From contig NZ_JACBYB010000007.1 of assembly GCF_013415365.1 (NCBI RefSeq), forward strand, positions 62,001-126,000: a stretch of DNA of 64,000 nt, in the 5' to 3' direction. A model generated the notes under the pieces. That model worked only from the letters and a program-made list of their open reading frames with translations. It searched no databases and was not told where the DNA came from. A program made the position numbers and the translations under genes. Of the stretch, positions 61,285 to 64,000 are shown piece after piece. The stretch's first letter is position 1; the number at the start of each line of letters is the position of its first letter. This stretch comes from Gemella sp. GL1. Its GTDB lineage: Bacteria; Bacillota; Bacilli; Staphylococcales; Gemellaceae.

Positions 61285-63099
61285 TTATTCTTCTATTTCT
61301 GTATAAACTCTGACTGGTTTTTTATTTATTTTCTTTAATTTAACCTGTACATCATATATAGCACAGATAGTATCTTTTAATAATTTAGCACTTGATTTAT
61401 GAACTCCGTTTTCTTCAACCCATGTTTCAAATTGTGTGTATATTTCAGGTGGTTTCTTACCTAAGATATCTTGTTTTGTATATCCACTTAGAAACTGAAT
61501 TGTCGAGTTATTCTCTTCGTGATATTCTTCATTCCATTTTGTTACACGTTCTGATTTAGTAAAGTGACCTTGACTATACAATCTTTTGTAAGCTTCTATA
61601 ATAATCATTATCCAGTATTCTAAAGCATCATCTGTAGTTAACTTTGTTATAAAATGAGGGTCTTTCTTTTTAGGTTTACCGTACATAGGTAACCACTGAA
61701 CACGTCTTTTATATGATTCCCCTTTTTCAAATGTTTTTAATATATGGTTTGATGTAAATATCAGTGTAGTAGTGAATACAGTATTCTCACTTTGTTTAAA
61801 AAGCTCACGTACTGCTACAAAGTCGCAAGATGATATATTCTTCAAGACTTTCATTTGTTCGTTGTTTATAGGTGCGTCTTGTATATCATCTCCTAGATTA
61901 GCTAAAATACCCTTTAAAGTGACTATATAACGTTCATCAGCTAGGTTCTTGATAGATAGACCAGATGTATTTTCAGCACCTAGAATGCGTCTTATTATTG
62001 TTAATAAGGTACCTTTACCATTACCACCATCTCCGACGAATATTGAAAACATTGCTAATAGTCTTTTAAATTCAGGGTCTGTAATCAAAGCATGAGCTAT
62101 GATTTCAAGAACTAGTTTTCTATAATCTTTGTCATCATCTGTCAGATGTTTCAAATAATCGTCTATCTCTTTGACTGATTTAGCGTTCGGATTATATTTG
62201 ATTGGTATGGAGTAAGGCGTAAAGTCTACGTAGTCTATCTCTATAAACTTACCGTCTTTTAAAATACCGTTTTTAAATTTCACAACATGTATTTTATCTC
62301 CAGGAATAATATCAGTCATATAATCTAACTGACTTCTTACTTCTTTGTAAAAATAGGTTTTCTGTGAGCCGCACTCATTTTTTATAATTCTTTTAAGCAG
62401 TTCTTCATCTTTTTTATAATCACCTCTATATCTATAGTAGATAGCATTGTTAAACTGCACTATCTTATATTTGTTCTTTATAAGCTCAGCCATTTGAATT
62501 TCAGTAACTTCATTGCTGTCAAAAGTGACACCCTCTCTTAATATGGTTTCAAGTTCATCATCTTTCATAGGTTCTGAAAATATATTGTAGTTTATAAATC
62601 TAAGTATAGACTTCCAACCCTTACACTGAGCCAACATTGCTCTTTGAGTAAATAGAGATTGATTACGACCATCTCCCTCAGCGTATCCGTTTAGATTTAA
62701 AAACTTCTTATTCATTGAAAATATCAAAGGTAAGTCTTCCCTAATACCCTCATTTTCTATCTGTCTAAGTTCACCTTTTTGTTTAATCGTTACAGCGTAA
62801 GTGTTGCGTGATGTTTTAAATTCTACTTCAAAACCTAATGCGCAAATTCCTTTAGCTCTTTTAAAGCTATCTGGTCTTTTAAAATATAGGTGAGCACCTC
62901 TCGTAGTCCAGACTATTTGAGTCTTAATATCAAATGTATTAATTAGTTTTTTAATAACTTCTTTATCCAAGCTGTCAATATCTACAACCACTTCATTTTC
63001 ATTCAATATATAGCCTGCGTCTTTAAAATGATCATGACTATCTGATATATCAGCACCTTTTTTCGCATGTTTTTGGTTAGGTAAAAATTCTACATACAT
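61285..63099 (-). CDS. P4-type phage primase/helicase
   Basis: 604 residues. The N-terminal 200 residues resemble a bifunctional primase/polymerase-type domain (VVVDIDSLDKEVIKKLI, TRGAHLYFKRPDSFKRAKGI). The C-terminal D5-like superfamily 3 helicase has IFVGDGGNGKGTLLTIIRRI (Walker A), ILANLGDDIQDAPI (Walker B) and TTLIFTSNHILKTFE (motif C). Together with the neighbouring DNA polymerase it forms the phage's own replication machine. AAAGGTGG precedes ATG 63099; the polymerase stop is two bases away. Confidence 0.88.
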   Translation of the reverse strand: MYVEFLPNQKHAKKGADISDSHDHFKDAGYILNENEVVVDIDSLDKEVIKKLINTFDIKTQIVWTTRGAHLYFKRPDSFKRAKGICALGFEVEFKTSRNTYAVTIKQKGELRQIENEGIREDLPLIFSMNKKFLNLNGYAEGDGRNQSLFTQRAMLAQCKGWKSILRFINYNIFSEPMKDDELETILREGVTFDSNEVTEIQMAELIKNKYKIVQFNNAIYYRYRGDYKKDEELLKRIIKNECGSQKTYFYKEVRSQLDYMTDIIPGDKIHVVKFKNGILKDGKFIEIDYVDFTPYSIPIKYNPNAKSVKEIDDYLKHLTDDDKDYRKLVLEIIAHALITDPEFKRLLAMFSIFVGDGGNGKGTLLTIIRRILGAENTSGLSIKNLADERYIVTLKGILANLGDDIQDAPINNEQMKVLKNISSCDFVAVRELFKQSENTVFTTTLIFTSNHILKTFEKGESYKRRVQWLPMYGKPKKKDPHFITKLTTDDALEYWIMIIIEAYKRLYSQGHFTKSERVTKWNEEYHEENNSTIQFLSGYTKQDILGKKPPEIYTQFETWVEENGVHKSSAKLLKDTICAIYDVQVKLKKINKKPVRVYTEIEE

Positions 63100-63100
63100 T

Positions 63101-64000
63101 CTACACCCACCTTTCTAGTTTTTTTTGCACTATTTGATAATAGTGGTTTATATCTATTTCTCCTTTAAAATCCTTACAGTCGTCATTCCACAGCGTCATT
63201 TTTTCAGGAGCGTCAGCAAACTTAACCAGACCTCCGTCCTTTCTTTTCTTAAATAAAGCAAAATCTCCATCTTTAGAAGCGAATACCCTGTTTATTTTTT
63301 GATATTTGTTATCTTCCTTATCAAAGGTTCCTAGATATGTAGAACCGGCTTGTAGCACGTATTGGTATAGTTTAGGCTTGTCTAAGTTCTCAAGCAAGGT
63401 ATCTAAAACTTCTTTATCGTAAACTAATTTATTAACTAGAGCTATGTCTAATATTCTAGCGTTGTTGTTTTTAAATATAGCGTCAAAATGGTATCTGTTA
63501 ACATCTCCGCCCTTACATTTAAGTTTACCGTCTTTAACACCTATATAATTATTTACATCTTTTTGAATAAACATATCAAAAGTATCTTCTTCTAACGTTA
63601 AATTAAATTCTTTCTCCCAAAGTTTCCAAACTTTTTTATATTCGTTATTGTCTGTAGTAAAGGCTACACCATCGGTGTTAATGTTAATTATTGTACAGTA
63701 GGGTGATAACATTTCACAGAGTCTGTACAGGGCTATCTGACCGTATATACATACTGAAAGTGCTGCTTTGGGGTTATATAAAGATGAATATTCATTCTTT
63801 AAGTTTCCGTACACTGAATTTAATATAAGTTTTAAAGTATCTGATAGAACTTTATCGCTATGTTTAACAGCTATACGTTTATCTAGTATCTCTTTATATT
63901 TTTCAGTATAAGGACCTAATGCGTTGATATTTAGTATTATATTAGGGTACATTGACGCTACATCTAAAAGTTTTACATTTTCTACTTTTTTTATAGATTT
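63101..64000 (-). CDS. phage family B DNA polymerase, 5' part outside window
   Basis: At least 299 residues, open to the window edge. Palm and fingers motifs are visible: motif A DVASMYPNI, motif B KLILNSVYGNL, and motif C ININTDGVAF, in which the usual YxDTD reads NTDG. The exonuclease domain would lie to the right, outside the window. The frame I translated continues in front of the first ATG (63952), because motif A lies across it. Copies the phage genome; coupled to the primase/helicase gene. Confidence 0.82.
   Translation of the reverse strand, partial: KSIKKVENVKLLDVASMYPNIILNINALGPYTEKYKEILDKRIAVKHSDKVLSDTLKLILNSVYGNLKNEYSSLYNPKAALSVCIYGQIALYRLCEMLSPYCTIININTDGVAFTTDNNEYKKVWKLWEKEFNLTLEEDTFDMFIQKDVNNYIGVKDGKLKCKGGDVNRYHFDAIFKNNNARILDIALVNKLVYDKEVLDTLLENLDKPKLYQYVLQAGSTYLGTFDKEDNKYQKINRVFASKDGDFALFKKRKDGGLVKFADAPEKMTLWNDDCKDFKGEIDINHYYQIVQKKLERWV

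Overview
The window is AT-rich DNA from a low-GC Gram-positive bacterium (Bacilli). The gene set, with PrsA, YhaM, YheA, an SE1561-family protein, SecDF, an L-rhamnose-free sugar set built on a sucrose operon, and RNA signals of Bacillales type, fits Gemella or a close relative. The genus is an inference; no 16S gene or other marker is present.

Bases 1-33,600 are mostly chromosomal core: glpK (cut by the left edge), an ABC transporter pair, an AlkD-type DNA glycosylase, the 23S rRNA methyltransferase RlmD, prsA, mutM, a large GT-C-like membrane protein, yhaM and yheA, an orphan phosphonate-type binding lipoprotein, tRNA-Cys and tRNA-His, a DedA-nicotinamidase fusion, secDF, prfC and murE, a purine permease, a sucrose operon (scrA-scrB-scrK) with two palindromic operators, and a rhomboid protease. 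Two stretches stand out. Bases 5,511-6,030 hold a heavily decayed gene. Bases 7,741-8,880 hold a small mobile-element remnant: a few tiny genes plus a frameshifted helix-turn-helix gene.

From about 33,600 to the right edge lies a prophage read almost wholly on the minus strand. From right to left it encodes a family B DNA polymerase (cut by the edge) and a P4-type primase/helicase, an iteron-like cluster that could be an origin, early/late regulators and a NrdH redoxin, the terminase, an HNH endonuclease, portal, a MuF-type head protein with a JAMM-like tail, scaffold, capsid, connectors, tail tube, chaperones, tape measure, Dit, an S74 tail spike, holin and endolysin. The head-tail order resembles Listeria phage A118. 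The integrase and main lysogeny switch are not in the window and should lie to the right.

The most interesting parts are in the left arm of the prophage. Two tandem modules each carry a ribbon-helix-helix repressor gene, then a short RNA transcribed in the opposite direction whose terminator hairpin overlaps the repressor stop codon, then an antirepressor gene (one full, one truncated). This is the layout of the Salmonella phage P22 immI region (arc-sar-ant), here in a Gram-positive prophage. Just upstream of the endolysin is a predicted 140-nt structured RNA with its own consensus promoter and terminator. The endolysin itself carries a strong internal ribosome binding site that should yield a second, shorter protein.

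The left end of the prophage and the small remnant at 7.7 kb share a diverged 170-190 bp block that supplies the promoters of the neighbouring host genes on one side and an element promoter on the other. This suggests two elements of one family that inserted at similar promoter sites.
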